64,000 bases of DNA from an uncultured Monoglobus sp. (GCA_947624305.1 CANQKC010000013.1:1-64000), one strand, 5' to 3'. Shown: positions 7,751 through 17,912, counted from the stretch's first letter. Made by a program: numbers and translations. The notes: generated by a model not told the origin, from the sequence alone.

Positions 7751-10375
7751 ATGAGAAAAAGAAGAATTTTATCGCTGTTGCTGGCAGTGGCAGTAACAGT
7801 AACAATGTTAGTCGCGGTACCACTGACCGCAAGTGCGGCGGACACAATTAATTATACTATACAAAAAAGTCATGAATATGCAGCCGCGAAGAATGCAGAC
7901 GATACTGAAAATGTATTTGCCAATGACGACAATATAACAATATTGTTTAATAATTGTGCAGGTAAAACAGACGCTGACAGTCATATCACTAATTTTAGAA
8001 CAGCTAAGATAGATAATAAAACAAGCGGAAAACAAAATTTGTTTGCTTTTGCGGCATCTAGTGATAGCACTACCGGTATTTATATTAAGGCAAAAAAATC
8101 CGGAACTTTATCTGTTTCGTTTAAATTGGCAAATGGTGTAACCGGTTCAAAAAGCATATCAATTTATGATAATGGTTTGACAACAAATAATAATCAAACA
8201 ATTGCCTCTTATGTGGCAGGTTCTGCTGCAGGTGCTGAAACAACCGGAACATACGAGTTGAAAGCGGGAACCGATTATCTCTTAAATCAGAGCGGATCAG
8301 GAGATATTCACATTACAAGCATATCTTTTACTCCCGAGTCAACCGATCCTGATATGACTTTGAGCGCGTCCGAGCTTTCGGTATTCGCCGGAAGTTCGGA
8401 TACAACGCTGACTGCGAATCTGGTAAATGTTCAGGGGACAAACAACATAACATGGAAAATACAAAATAATGAAGGAACAGGTATAAGCATCAAAGAGCAA
8501 CTCGCCGAAGGTGAGACAATAACCATTGATGCGACAAATGCCAAGGCGGGAGATACCGCCACTGTTACCGCGACAGTACAAGGTACCAGTTTCGAGACAG
8601 CTAAGTCAAAGGAATGCGAGGTTACGGTTATTGAACCTGTCGCGACTGTTTCGTTCACCGGGGACAGCAAGGGTTTATGTGGCCTTACAAAGGTTACGCT
8701 GACACCGAAAGACGGTCAGGGCGAGCCTCCGGTACTTGAAATCGGCAGAACAAACGGCGCTATTAAAAGCGTCCCGAAAGAAATTACCGGCGTGAAATTC
8801 GGCACTTATACCGTTACCGCGGAATGTGCGACACCGTATTACAAGATCGATAGCGCAATTGAAGATTTGGTTGTTGACGCCACAACAGAAACGGTCAACA
8901 TTCCCATTTCAAGAGTGTTTGACAAGAAAGAACTGTCGGAATTAACCGAGGATAAGATCGCCGGCGTCAAGACATGGACTTTTAACAATAAAACATATGA
9001 CCCCAAGAACTATCTGAACCTTGAAGGAAGCCCGATCACATCCGTTTACTCGGATGACAACTCGGTTTATATGAATGTTGATACCAGCACGGGAACATAT
9101 TATCAAGAAGGTACTGATACTCCTTATAAAGAACGCACCGGCGGTAAGTTCAACTCGCATGACGCGGCAGATTACATTCAGTGCAACTCAATGACGCAGC
9201 TTGACATTCCGGTCATAAAAGGAAGCGTTATAACGATCGACGGACTGAACGCGAACGGCAACAATAAAGATTTTACCGATACAGGTCTGACGACCCTGAC
9301 AAAGCTTAAGGTGATCGAGAACGGAAACGGAACCGAGACGGATCTGAGCAGCGGCGCAAGCCCGTTCACATATACATATAAGGGCGAGGAAAAAGGCTTT
9401 GTGCGCATAGTATCGGCGGGCGGAAACCTCAATAAGATCACCGTTACATCAACATGGATGCCGAGCTACCCGGGCTGGGTTATCGGTAAAAACAATAAGG
9501 GCGCCGAAGGAGCGGCGGCAGTCGAAAAGACATATCAGGGCAAAGACAAGGCGGTTGAAGTAGAGAGCTTTAATATATATAAAAAGCTCAACACGCCGAT
9601 AACAAGCGGCACCGCAGTCTTCAGCACCGATGTTTATATTAACGCGGACGCGGTAAAAGCAGGCGGCGGTTTCAGAGTTATACTCGAGAGCGCAGAGGCG
9701 GAAAATCAGCCCGCGGACAACGCTTCCGGCACGGTTCAGATAATGCATACAGGAGACACGGCAGACAAGATATCGATCGGCTCCACAACGGTTGATTTTA
9801 CAGAAGCAGGCTGGTACAATCTGAAGGCCGCGGTTGATTTTGGCGCTAAAACCGTTAAGGTTACTTTGACCGACCCTAAGGGCACGAAACTCGCCACTGA
9901 TCAAGCAGTTGATATCAACGGCCTTGACAAGCTCACGCAGATCAGACTGGTGCGCAGGAGCGGACCCGCGGTGTTTGCGAACATGGTTCTCTACGGCAAC
10001 GGCTCGCACGCGGCAGGATATTACACCGCGAACGATCAGGCCGCTACGGAAGAGAACCTCAAATTGGGAGCGATCAGATTTTTCCAAGGATTTGAAGGCT
10101 CGGACACCGTGACGGAATACGGCTTCTATTTTATCAAGGCCGCGGACGCGACCATTGAAGACAGCACATTGAAAAAGTCAAAGCAAGGTAAAGTGGATCC
10201 GGCTGAGTATGACGGACTCTACGGAGATCTTGTAGGCATAGCGGCGGAGAATTTTAAAAATACATATTACGCTTTGCCTTTTGTCAAGACAGGTGCTGAA
10301 ATTGTTTACGGAAACGCTATAGAGGGTTCGGTCGGAGAGGAACCCGAGTGGATTTATAATCCCGTGACGGAATAG
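7751..10375 (+). CDS. large secreted protein with Ig-like and jelly-roll modules
   Basis: An 874-residue exported protein. Signal peptide: RKRR, hydrophobic core LLLAVAVTVTMLVAV, cleavage after TASA (about residue 30). Residues 31-195 look like a beta-sandwich carbohydrate-binding or adhesion module. Residues 200-295 form a bacterial Ig-like domain (LSASELSVFAGSSDTTLTA to ECEVTV). Residues 300-380 are a second small beta domain, and 575-760 resemble a concanavalin-like fold (STDVYINADAVKAGGGFRV, WYNLKAAVDFGAKTVKVTL). No catalytic motif, cell-wall anchor or SLH repeat is visible, so it is probably released or bound through another protein. The start follows a GAAAGGGA site. Its first third is lower in GC than the rest, hinting at domain acquisition. 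The KNY peptide gene follows 27 bp later, likely in the same transcript. Confidence 0.75.
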   Translation: MRKRRILSLLLAVAVTVTMLVAVPLTASAADTINYTIQKSHEYAAAKNADDTENVFANDDNITILFNNCAGKTDADSHITNFRTAKIDNKTSGKQNLFAFAASSDSTTGIYIKAKKSGTLSVSFKLANGVTGSKSISIYDNGLTTNNNQTIASYVAGSAAGAETTGTYELKAGTDYLLNQSGSGDIHITSISFTPESTDPDMTLSASELSVFAGSSDTTLTANLVNVQGTNNITWKIQNNEGTGISIKEQLAEGETITIDATNAKAGDTATVTATVQGTSFETAKSKECEVTVIEPVATVSFTGDSKGLCGLTKVTLTPKDGQGEPPVLEIGRTNGAIKSVPKEITGVKFGTYTVTAECATPYYKIDSAIEDLVVDATTETVNIPISRVFDKKELSELTEDKIAGVKTWTFNNKTYDPKNYLNLEGSPITSVYSDDNSVYMNVDTSTGTYYQEGTDTPYKERTGGKFNSHDAADYIQCNSMTQLDIPVIKGSVITIDGLNANGNNKDFTDTGLTTLTKLKVIENGNGTETDLSSGASPFTYTYKGEEKGFVRIVSAGGNLNKITVTSTWMPSYPGWVIGKNNKGAEGAAAVEKTYQGKDKAVEVESFNIYKKLNTPITSGTAVFSTDVYINADAVKAGGGFRVILESAEAENQPADNASGTVQIMHTGDTADKISIGSTTVDFTEAGWYNLKAAVDFGAKTVKVTLTDPKGTKLATDQAVDINGLDKLTQIRLVRRSGPAVFANMVLYGNGSHAAGYYTANDQAATEENLKLGAIRFFQGFEGSDTVTEYGFYFIKAADATIEDSTLKKSKQGKVDPAEYDGLYGDLVGIAAENFKNTYYALPFVKTGAEIVYGNAIEGSVGEEPEWIYNPVTE

Positions 10376-10402
10376 CGAAATAAGATTTGGAGGAGATATA
10401 TT

Positions 10403-10576
10403 ATGAGAACAAAAAAGAATTATTTACAGCCCAAGGCGGAGATAACCGTATTTGAATGCGCTGAGATCATAACGACGAGCCTCACACCCACAAGCCGTTT
10501 GCTTGATAAACCGGATGGCGCGATAAAGTCTTATGTGCAAGTAGGCCAGCAGAGCTGGACCGATGCACTGAAATAG
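10403..10576 (+). CDS. 57-residue KNY-type peptide
   Basis: A short gene with a consensus GGAGGAGATAT site. It starts MRTKKNYLQPKAEITVFECA and continues EIITTS. Short peptides with an opening K-x-Y-x-x-P-x-(A/I)-E-(I/V) and a central (D/E)(I/V)(I/V)TTS are frequent in gut Clostridia and Bacteroidetes, usually of unknown role (recalled). It follows the secreted protein by 27 bp and may be co-transcribed. There is no signal peptide or transmembrane segment. A precursor-peptide role is possible, but no modification enzyme lies nearby. Confidence 0.65.
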   Translation: MRTKKNYLQPKAEITVFECAEIITTSLTPTSRLLDKPDGAIKSYVQVGQQSWTDALK

Positions 10577-10590
10577 TTTGGTGAGTTTTT

Positions 10591-10763
10591 GGAACAGGCC
10601 CATCCGGGCCTGTTCCGCGGGGCGGCGCGCTGCGAGGAAGCGCGAGTCATAATACTTTCTCGGCAGACGTTTCTCAAACCAAGATTGAGGAGCCGATTTA
10701 ATCAACGAACCAACCAATGGCATTTTATATGCCGCAAAGGCTCGCGCTTCCCCGCAGCGCGCC
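10591..10763. repeat. structured inverted-repeat element (possible ncRNA or MITE)
   Basis: Starts with a perfect 10-bp stem (GGAACAGGCC, 6-nt loop, GGCCTGTTCC; 10591-10616). A 23-bp inverted repeat with one mismatch follows, 10624-10646 pairing with 10741-10763 (GGCGCGCTGCGAGG arm). Inside it are smaller hairpins (CTCAA/TTGAG near 10673-10689, TGGCA/TGCCG-type near 10717-10737). There is no open frame of note. A bidirectional terminator follows directly, so a plus-strand transcript from the peptide gene would end as a highly folded RNA. Confidence 0.6.
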
Positions 10764-10764
10764 A

Positions 10765-10802
10765 AAAAACACGGCAGCCGATTTTTCGGCTGCCGTGTTT
10801 TT
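10765..10802. terminator. bidirectional terminator
   Basis: AAAAACACGGCAGCCG pairs with CGGCTGCCGTGTTTTT around a short loop, giving U-runs on both strands. It separates the plus-strand transcript from the convergent cyclophilin gene, which ends at 10810. Confidence 0.9.
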
Positions 10803-10809
10803 GTTTGCT

Positions 10810-11463
10810 TTATTCCGAGATCACTTCGGCTTTTTCGATCACTATCGGGGTCTCGGGCATTCCCTGCGAGTCGCGCGGGACGTTCAGGAACGCGTCAACA
10901 ACGTCCATGCCCTCGGTCACTTTTCCGAAAACGGCGTAGTTTCCGTCAAGGTTCGGAAGGTCCTCATAGCAGATATAGAACTGGCTCGAGGCCGAGTCGG
11001 GATCGGTGGCTCTCGCCATCGCGACGCTGCCGCGCAGGTGGGGCAGCGTGTTGTCGGTAAAGCCGTTCATGGCGAACTCGCCGGGGATCGTCTTGTCGCT
11101 GCCACCCGTGCCGTTGCCCTCCGGGTCGCCGCCCTGGGCCACAAAGCCGTCGAGCACGCGGTGGAAGGTCAGGCCGTCATAGAAGCCGCTCTTGACCAGA
11201 TTTAAGAAATTTTCAACCGTTTCGGGCGCGTACTCGGGTGCGCACACGATCGTGAATGTTCCGCCGTCGCTCATCGTGAATTTTGCCGCGGGGCCGTCAT
11301 CGGGAACCTCGCCGTCAAACGCGAACGTTCCGCTTTCGCTCTTGCTGTCCGAGTCTGAGCCTGATGTTTTCGAGCCGTTCGAGCCGCAGCCCGCGAGCAT
11401 GCCGACCGCGAGGGCGAGCGCCGCCAGAACGCAGAATAATTTGAATGTCCTTCCGAATTTCAT
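10810..11463 (-). CDS. lipoprotein peptidyl-prolyl cis-trans isomerase, cyclophilin type
   Basis: A 217-residue exported lipoprotein. Its signal peptide ends in the lipobox LAGC (Cys about residue 26), followed by a Ser/Gly/Asp linker to about residue 55. The cyclophilin domain fills the rest: PEYAPETVENFLNLVKSGFYDGLTFHR, with catalytic Arg in FHRV, then QGGDPEGNGTGG, and SQFYI. It should catalyse proline isomerisation in proteins folding outside the membrane. The length fits bacterial single-domain lipoprotein cyclophilins. It is monocistronic, ending at the shared terminator. A GGAGGTAAATTT site precedes the ATG. Confidence 0.92.
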   Translation of the reverse strand: MKFGRTFKLFCVLAALALAVGMLAGCGSNGSKTSGSDSDSKSESGTFAFDGEVPDDGPAAKFTMSDGGTFTIVCAPEYAPETVENFLNLVKSGFYDGLTFHRVLDGFVAQGGDPEGNGTGGSDKTIPGEFAMNGFTDNTLPHLRGSVAMARATDPDSASSQFYICYEDLPNLDGNYAVFGKVTEGMDVVDAFLNVPRDSQGMPETPIVIEKAEVISE

Positions 11464-11653
11464 AAATTTACCTCCGTCAATAATAAATTTTATACGATTT
11501 TAATTTTACATGAATTTTCCGCAGTTGTCAAGCGTCTCCAAAACACAGCAATTTTTGTCTATATTTATTATTTATATGGCTATATTTTTTTATTATAAGG
11601 TGTTAAAATTAAGGTATAAAATTTGAGAAACTGTATTTTAAGGAGGAATTTTT

Positions 11654-14600
11654 ATGAAAACAAGCAGAATCATCGCGCTCGCGCTTTCAGTTGTCATGGT
11701 TTTCGGCTGCGCGAGTCTGCCCGCTTTCGCGGCGACGGACGACACGGCGGCAGCGGCAGCGGGGGATTACGGCACGGCAACAGTCGACAGCACCGGCGCG
11801 GTCACGCTGAATTTCGGCAGTGACTCGATCACAACAAAAGGAGGCGGTTCGATTATCGTGGACTCTGCTAACGGAAACGTGAAGCGGCCCGACAGTCTTA
11901 AGACCAACAAGGACGGCCTCGCGGTGCTCACGCTTCCGGAGGTCGATCTGAGCGGCAAGGGCTGGACAAAGGTTGACCTGTATGCCGCGAGCAAGAACGA
12001 CGCGGCGGTGGTAATCAAGGTCGGCGACACCGAGGTCGCGAGCTTTGACAACGTGAACAACGGTTCGTGGGATTCGTACCGCGTGAATACCGCCGATCTT
12101 AAATCGACAGACGCAAAGGGCGCGGTCACGCTCAACATTACGCGCCCCAACGCCTACTGCGGCAATTATGTTTACGTTAAATTTTACAACCCCGACGCCA
12201 AACCGGAGCTGCTCCCCTATCAGGACGAGAGCCTCTCGTTTGAGGAAAGGGCGGCTGACCTGGTGTCGCGCATGACGCTTGAGGAAAAGGTTTATCAGAT
12301 GGGAATGATGGCTCCCGCGATCGACAGACTGGGCGTCGCGTCATACAACTACTGGCGCGAGGGACTTCACGGCGTCGCGCGTCAGGGCAAGGCCACGTCC
12401 TTCCCCTCGCCTCTGTCTCTCTCGAACACATGGAACAGAGCTTTGGCGTTTGATATGGGCGACGTCACCTCGACCGAGGCGAGAATAAAGAACTCAAGGA
12501 CCGATCTGTCATACTGGAGTCCGACCATCAACATGGCGCGCGACCCGCGCTGGGGCCGCAACGAGGAGACCATGGGCGAGGACCCGTATCTCACCGGACA
12601 GCTTGCGGCTCAGTTTGTTGACGGCATGCAGGGCGACGACGAGAAATATTTAAAGGTCATCGCGACGCTCAAGCATTACGCGGCCAACAACAACGAGAAC
12701 AACAGAGGCGGCGGCAGCTCGGTGATGACCGAGTTCAACATGAGAAATTATTACGCCAAGGTATTCCAGAACGTTACCGAGCAGATCATGCCCGCGTCGG
12801 TTATGGCGTCGTATAACGGAACCACGGTGTACAGGAACAACGAGCTTCTCTATAACTTTATCCCGTCGATGGCGAACAAATATCTGTTAAACGACCTTTT
12901 GAGAAAAAATTGGGGCTTTGACGGATATGTGACGACCGACTGCGGAGCCGGCGCGAACCTTGAGGGCAGCAGCCAGTTCAAGCAGGGAATGCTCGGCAAT
13001 TCATCATATGACATGGAAAGATATATAGCCGAGGCCGTTAAAAACGGACTTAACACCGAGTGCAACCTGGGCGACAGATCGGCCCCGTCAAATGACAACA
13101 GGACGCAGAGCTACGGCATTGCGGCGGTCGAGAACGGATATATTACCGAGAACGAGATCGAGCGGGCGGTTTATGAGCTGTTCCTGCAGAGGTTCAGAAC
13201 CGGAGAGTTCGACAGCGACGTTGCGTACAGGAACACAAACGCCGCGGATCTTGAGTCCGACGCGAACGTGGCAAAGGCCGAGGCTGCGGCCGAGGAGTCG
13301 TGGGTGCTTTTGAAGAACGACGACAATGTTCTGCCGCTTGACGCAAACGACAAGAAAATCGTTGTTGCGGGCCCGAGAGCAGCCGAGGTAACGCTGGGCG
13401 ACTATTCCGGAACCCCGACAAAGAACGTTACCCCGATTGAGGGCATCACCGCGGAGGTAGCGGCGCAGTATCCGGGTTCGACGGTGCAGCAGGTCGGAGT
13501 TGTCGAGAACACCACCGCACTGATGAATATCAAGAGCATAACGCTGATCGACGAAAAGGGCGGCAAGACTTCGGTTGACCTTTCAAAGGCGGAGGTTATC
13601 GGAGGCGGCTCGGTGACAAACGGCGTGATCACGGGAATTACCCGCGTTTCCAAGGTGCAGATTCCTCAGATCAATTTCGGAAAAGCGGCGACGATAACAA
13701 TGGAGATCTCAACCGGCAGCGCGCCGGGCGGAACGGTCGCGGTGCACTACGGAGAAGGCGGCCCCGAGGGCGCGTATATCAAGTCGCAGGACACGGCGAG
13801 CCTTGACACATACGCCGAGTGCTCGGGCGAGTACACCGGAGCCGACGGCGGCTACAGCGGCACCGAGCTGATGGAGCTGACCTTTGAGGCCAACACTCCC
13901 GAGATAACGACCGAAAGATATAAGGCCGAGTTTGACGCCGCGGACGTCATCATCGCGTACGCAGGCACAAACACGGGCGACTCTTCCGAGAGCCACGACC
14001 GCGCGAATATCGACCTGCCCGCGTCGCAGGCGCATGTTCAGAAAATTTGCGACGCGTACCCCGACAAGACGGTAGTTGTTATGTCAACGGTAGGACAGAT
14101 CAATGTTGAGCCGTTTAAGGATAAGTGCAAGGCCATTCTGTGGACGGCTTACAACGGCCAGACCCAGGGCACCGCGCTTGGCAAGGTTCTGACAGGTCAG
14201 GTCAATCCCTCCGGAAAGCTGACGACCACATGGTATAAGAATGACGACGTGAAGAAGATGGAGCTCTACGGCGGGAACAAGAAAATAGGCGACATCACCG
14301 GCGGCTATACCGATTACAATATTCAGGCCGACGGCACCAACCCGGGCCACACATATCAGTATTACGGCGGAACGCCGGTCTATCCGTTCGGCTACGGCCT
14401 GAGCTACACAAGCTTTGAGTATTCAAATATGAAGGTGAGCGGCGGCGCGCCCGTAGAGGACACGAACCCCTACACGATCACCGGAGCGGAATATTCGGGC
14501 GGAAAGCTGAACGTCACATACACAAAGAAGGACGGCGCTCCCGAGGCGACGCTCATAGCCGCGGCGTATTCGGATAAGGCCGCGACAAACATGGTTGAGA

Positions 14601-17600
14601 CCGAGAGCGTCAAGATAGACGGCAGCGGCAGCCAGAGCATAGAGATCGCTGAGCCGCAGGGCGGCAAGACGAAGGTTTATATCTGGGAAAACACCGATTC
14701 GGTCAAGCCTTTAAGCTATACCAAAACGGTAGGCGAGGCGGACTCGGGCGCTCCAGCGTCGGGCGCGGACGCAAACGGCGCGCTGACATTCTCGGTCGAC
14801 GTTACCAACACCGGAAGCGCCGCGGGAAAAGAGGCTGTTCAGCTCTATGTTTCACATCCGAACGCGGGCGAGGGAACAACTCCCGCGAAGCAGCTCAAGG
14901 GCTTTGAAAAGGTAGAGCTTCAGCCGGGTGAGACCAAAACCGTTTCGATTGAGCTTAATATAAGAGATATGTACCTGTTTGACGAGGCGGCGCAGAAGGA
15001 TATAGTTCCCGAGGGCACATACACGGCCTATATGGCTTCAAGCTCGGCAGACACAAAGAACTCGGCGAAGTTCGAGGTCACGGGAACGCTTGCCTCAACG
15101 TTAAAGACGGTAAGGGCAAATCCGGACGGCTTGACCGTTCTGGGCAGAGTTGACGAAAACGGAAACGGCCACGAGGCGGTGAACAGCGTTAATTCAAACA
15201 TCAGTATCGTTATGAGCGACGAGACTGTGGTCGACCCGGGCGAGGCCGTGATAACCTATGAGAGCGCTGACAGCGAGATCGCGGCTGTTGACGCGGGCGG
15301 CACCGTTAAATCCGGAACAAAGACCGGCGTCACGACTATCACGGCGACGGTTGCATACGGCGGCGAGACCAAGACCGCGTCATTCCCGATAGTGAACGAG
15401 CTGCAGATCAAGGCGAGCGAGGCCGACAAGACGGCGGCGATCGCGCAGCTGACCGAGGTCCGCGACTCGCTGCCCAAGACGGCGTATAAAGCCGAAAGCT
15501 GGGCCGAGATCGAGAAGATATACGCGGACGGCGTGAAGGCAATAAATGACGCCGTGACGAAAGATGATATAGAGAATATTATTCCCGGCGTTATTTCGGG
15601 AATGAAGAACATCACGATGGATAATCTGAGCGAGACCTACACGATCGAGTCGGTAAATCCGCAGTTTATAGTTGACGGCGTTATTGATTACCGTGACGGC
15701 GGAATACCGATGTACGAAAACGGCACCGGAACGATCAACGAGGCGAACCCCTACACGGGAGAGCTTGTCGCCAAAGACGCTTCCGGAAACAAGGTTGACG
15801 CGTCAAAGCTCACATGGCAGATCAAAAAAGTCGATCCCTCGTCGCGCAAGGTGGCGGATATAGACAACGACACCGGAGCGCTGACGGTATACGGCAACGG
15901 TATTGTTCAGATAACTGCGGCGGATATCGCGGCGGGAACCTGCGGCAGACTCATTGTCGACGTCGAGACCCAGATCGAGGCCGAGACCGCGGACGACGGC
16001 GGCAAGGCCAATCTCAAAGACGCCCAGAACGGAGCCAGCGGCGGACTTGACGCGGGCAGCACGGCGAACGAGTGGATGCTCTATAAGTCGGTCAATCTTG
16101 AGTATATCGACAGCTTTATCGCGAGAGTCGCGGGCAGAAACGCGGGAATGATCTATGTGAGCCTTGACAAGAACTCGAAGGCCGAAAATCTGATCGCGTC
16201 GGTTCAGGCGGACGCGACAGGCGGCTGGGCGGCATGGAACGAAGTATCGCTTGATCTCAATCCGAGCGTTATTGACGCGGCGAAGGCCTCGGGCAGGATC
16301 GACAAGGACGGCAGAGGCGACATATATATTCAGACAAACGGAGTAAACCTTGACTACTTCAGAATAAATCATTATGTGCCCAACGACGACACCCCGTATA
16401 TCGTTGGCAGAGCGCTCAACAAGCAGAAGGGCGACATAAAAGTCAAGCTGACATACCGCGGCAGCGCGGCTCCGACAGACGCTGTGCTCGCGGTCGAGGT
16501 ATACGGAGCGGACGGCGCTCTCAAATCGACAAACACAGGCACGACGGTCAAGGGCGGCGGCGATTATGACATAAGCGGACTTAATGCGTCCGACGGTGAC
16601 ATGCTCAAGATTTATGTGATAAACAACACGTCGGAAAAGAAACATCTATCCGAGACCGCGGAGCACACTTATGCGGAGCCCGTTCCCAGTGAGATCGAGG
16701 TTATTTCTCTGAACAGCGCGTATACGGGCGGCAATGACTACAGCAAGCTCACATCGGGAACCAACGCCGACAGCACGCCGCTGGATTCGACCGTAAACGG
16801 CGTGTCGGGCTTCGGCTCATGGAAAGTCGTTGATTCAACCGCGAAATACACTTATAAGGATATTAACGAGATCGAGTATAATTACGAGTTCACTCAGGCA
16901 TGGCAGGCGGGCGGAGGAAACACGACCAACAGGAACTTCTACTTCACGCCCAAGAAAGTGCCATGCAAGGTCTCGGCGGTATTCCAAGGCAGCGAGGCAG
17001 CCAGAAGCATGAAGATCTGGCAGAGCGACGACGTTAACGCCGAGACGCCCGGCGGCACCGGAACAGCGGCGGCAAGCCTTGAGATAACCGAAAAGCTGCC
17101 GGTATATATCTACGGCGGAAGCTCCAACAAGCAGCTCTACGCGATCATCGTCGAGTATTACGGCGCGGCGAAGGCGGCAGACGCGGCTGATGAGCAGGAG
17201 GATGAGCCCGAGGATTTTGACAGACCCGTGCAGTACGCGTCATGGAACGGAAAGGACGTCACGCTTACGAAAAACGACCTAAGCGGCGAGTCTAAAGTAT
17301 GGGTGGAGCTTCCCGAAGGCATGCGCCTTCAGCTTCAAACCGACACATTTTACGCCTCGGACGTTCCGTACAGATACGGCGACAGGTATAACATCAACGC
17401 GCTCGCCGAGTATAACGGCAGGCTGTACGCGGCCTGTGACGGCGGACTGGTTATCATGTTCACCGACTGCGCGAAGTGTTATCAGCTCAAAAAGGCGGCG
17501 GATATTGACTTAAAATATATGACGATCGAGGACGGAGTCATGACCGCGGGTGACGGCGCGAGCGAGGTCAGAATTCCCATGAGCAATCTGGGGGCCGACA

Positions 17601-17872
17601 CAATCGAGCCCGACGAGGCGGACGTTCTGATCGCGGGCGGAGCGGTTACGATTGACGTGCGCACCGCCGAAGAGTACGCCGCGGACCACGCCGAAAACTC
17701 CGTTAATATCCCGATCGACGAGCTGGAAAGCGGGCTTGCGGCCTACGGCAAAGGCGAAACATTGATCTTCTGCTGTGCGAGCGGCGGCAGAGCGGCCAAG
17801 GCGGTCGAGGCGGCCAAGGCGCTTGGCTACGAAAACGTGTATAATATCGGCAGTTACGAGAGACTTAAATGA
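11654..17872 (+). CDS. multidomain secreted GH3 glycosidase with C-terminal rhodanese domain
   Basis: A 2072-residue protein. Signal peptide 1-27 (cleavage after AFA) is followed by a small beta module, then a GH3 catalytic domain from about residue 190 (LSFEERAADLVSRMTLEEKV, WGRNEETMGEDPYLTG, LKHYAANNNENNRGG). The likely nucleophile is Asp429 in GYVTTDCGAG. The second GH3 domain (about 550-920) carries an inserted CBM6-like module (SPNGG-type GTVAVHYGEG region). Then come a fibronectin-type GH3 domain (about 1045-1150), a Big_2-like Ig domain, a CBM6-like module (IEAETADDGG, about 1440), further beta modules, and a rhodanese domain (about 1985-2072) with an intact CxxGxR loop (Cys2041 to Arg2046). 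GH3 members with the TDC motif are usually xylosidases or glucosidases. A ribosome-binding AGGAGG precedes the start, and a terminator follows. Confidence 0.88.
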   Translation: MKTSRIIALALSVVMVFGCASLPAFAATDDTAAAAAGDYGTATVDSTGAVTLNFGSDSITTKGGGSIIVDSANGNVKRPDSLKTNKDGLAVLTLPEVDLSGKGWTKVDLYAASKNDAAVVIKVGDTEVASFDNVNNGSWDSYRVNTADLKSTDAKGAVTLNITRPNAYCGNYVYVKFYNPDAKPELLPYQDESLSFEERAADLVSRMTLEEKVYQMGMMAPAIDRLGVASYNYWREGLHGVARQGKATSFPSPLSLSNTWNRALAFDMGDVTSTEARIKNSRTDLSYWSPTINMARDPRWGRNEETMGEDPYLTGQLAAQFVDGMQGDDEKYLKVIATLKHYAANNNENNRGGGSSVMTEFNMRNYYAKVFQNVTEQIMPASVMASYNGTTVYRNNELLYNFIPSMANKYLLNDLLRKNWGFDGYVTTDCGAGANLEGSSQFKQGMLGNSSYDMERYIAEAVKNGLNTECNLGDRSAPSNDNRTQSYGIAAVENGYITENEIERAVYELFLQRFRTGEFDSDVAYRNTNAADLESDANVAKAEAAAEESWVLLKNDDNVLPLDANDKKIVVAGPRAAEVTLGDYSGTPTKNVTPIEGITAEVAAQYPGSTVQQVGVVENTTALMNIKSITLIDEKGGKTSVDLSKAEVIGGGSVTNGVITGITRVSKVQIPQINFGKAATITMEISTGSAPGGTVAVHYGEGGPEGAYIKSQDTASLDTYAECSGEYTGADGGYSGTELMELTFEANTPEITTERYKAEFDAADVIIAYAGTNTGDSSESHDRANIDLPASQAHVQKICDAYPDKTVVVMSTVGQINVEPFKDKCKAILWTAYNGQTQGTALGKVLTGQVNPSGKLTTTWYKNDDVKKMELYGGNKKIGDITGGYTDYNIQADGTNPGHTYQYYGGTPVYPFGYGLSYTSFEYSNMKVSGGAPVEDTNPYTITGAEYSGGKLNVTYTKKDGAPEATLIAAAYSDKAATNMVETESVKIDGSGSQSIEIAEPQGGKTKVYIWENTDSVKPLSYTKTVGEADSGAPASGADANGALTFSVDVTNTGSAAGKEAVQLYVSHPNAGEGTTPAKQLKGFEKVELQPGETKTVSIELNIRDMYLFDEAAQKDIVPEGTYTAYMASSSADTKNSAKFEVTGTLASTLKTVRANPDGLTVLGRVDENGNGHEAVNSVNSNISIVMSDETVVDPGEAVITYESADSEIAAVDAGGTVKSGTKTGVTTITATVAYGGETKTASFPIVNELQIKASEADKTAAIAQLTEVRDSLPKTAYKAESWAEIEKIYADGVKAINDAVTKDDIENIIPGVISGMKNITMDNLSETYTIESVNPQFIVDGVIDYRDGGIPMYENGTGTINEANPYTGELVAKDASGNKVDASKLTWQIKKVDPSSRKVADIDNDTGALTVYGNGIVQITAADIAAGTCGRLIVDVETQIEAETADDGGKANLKDAQNGASGGLDAGSTANEWMLYKSVNLEYIDSFIARVAGRNAGMIYVSLDKNSKAENLIASVQADATGGWAAWNEVSLDLNPSVIDAAKASGRIDKDGRGDIYIQTNGVNLDYFRINHYVPNDDTPYIVGRALNKQKGDIKVKLTYRGSAAPTDAVLAVEVYGADGALKSTNTGTTVKGGGDYDISGLNASDGDMLKIYVINNTSEKKHLSETAEHTYAEPVPSEIEVISLNSAYTGGNDYSKLTSGTNADSTPLDSTVNGVSGFGSWKVVDSTAKYTYKDINEIEYNYEFTQAWQAGGGNTTNRNFYFTPKKVPCKVSAVFQGSEAARSMKIWQSDDVNAETPGGTGTAAASLEITEKLPVYIYGGSSNKQLYAIIVEYYGAAKAADAADEQEDEPEDFDRPVQYASWNGKDVTLTKNDLSGESKVWVELPEGMRLQLQTDTFYASDVPYRYGDRYNINALAEYNGRLYAACDGGLVIMFTDCAKCYQLKKAADIDLKYMTIEDGVMTAGDGASEVRIPMSNLGADTIEPDEADVLIAGGAVTIDVRTAEEYAADHAENSVNIPIDELESGLAAYGKGETLIFCCASGGRAAKAVEAAKALGYENVYNIGSYERLK

Positions 17873-17912
17873 TTTTTAAAAAATAATTATTCTTCCCAAT
17901 AATTTATCCGAA

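Noticed and set aside
15803-16645. 280-codon minus-strand frame inside the GH3 gene
   Set aside because: Antisense shadow of the multidomain enzyme; no ribosome-binding site or recognisable domain.
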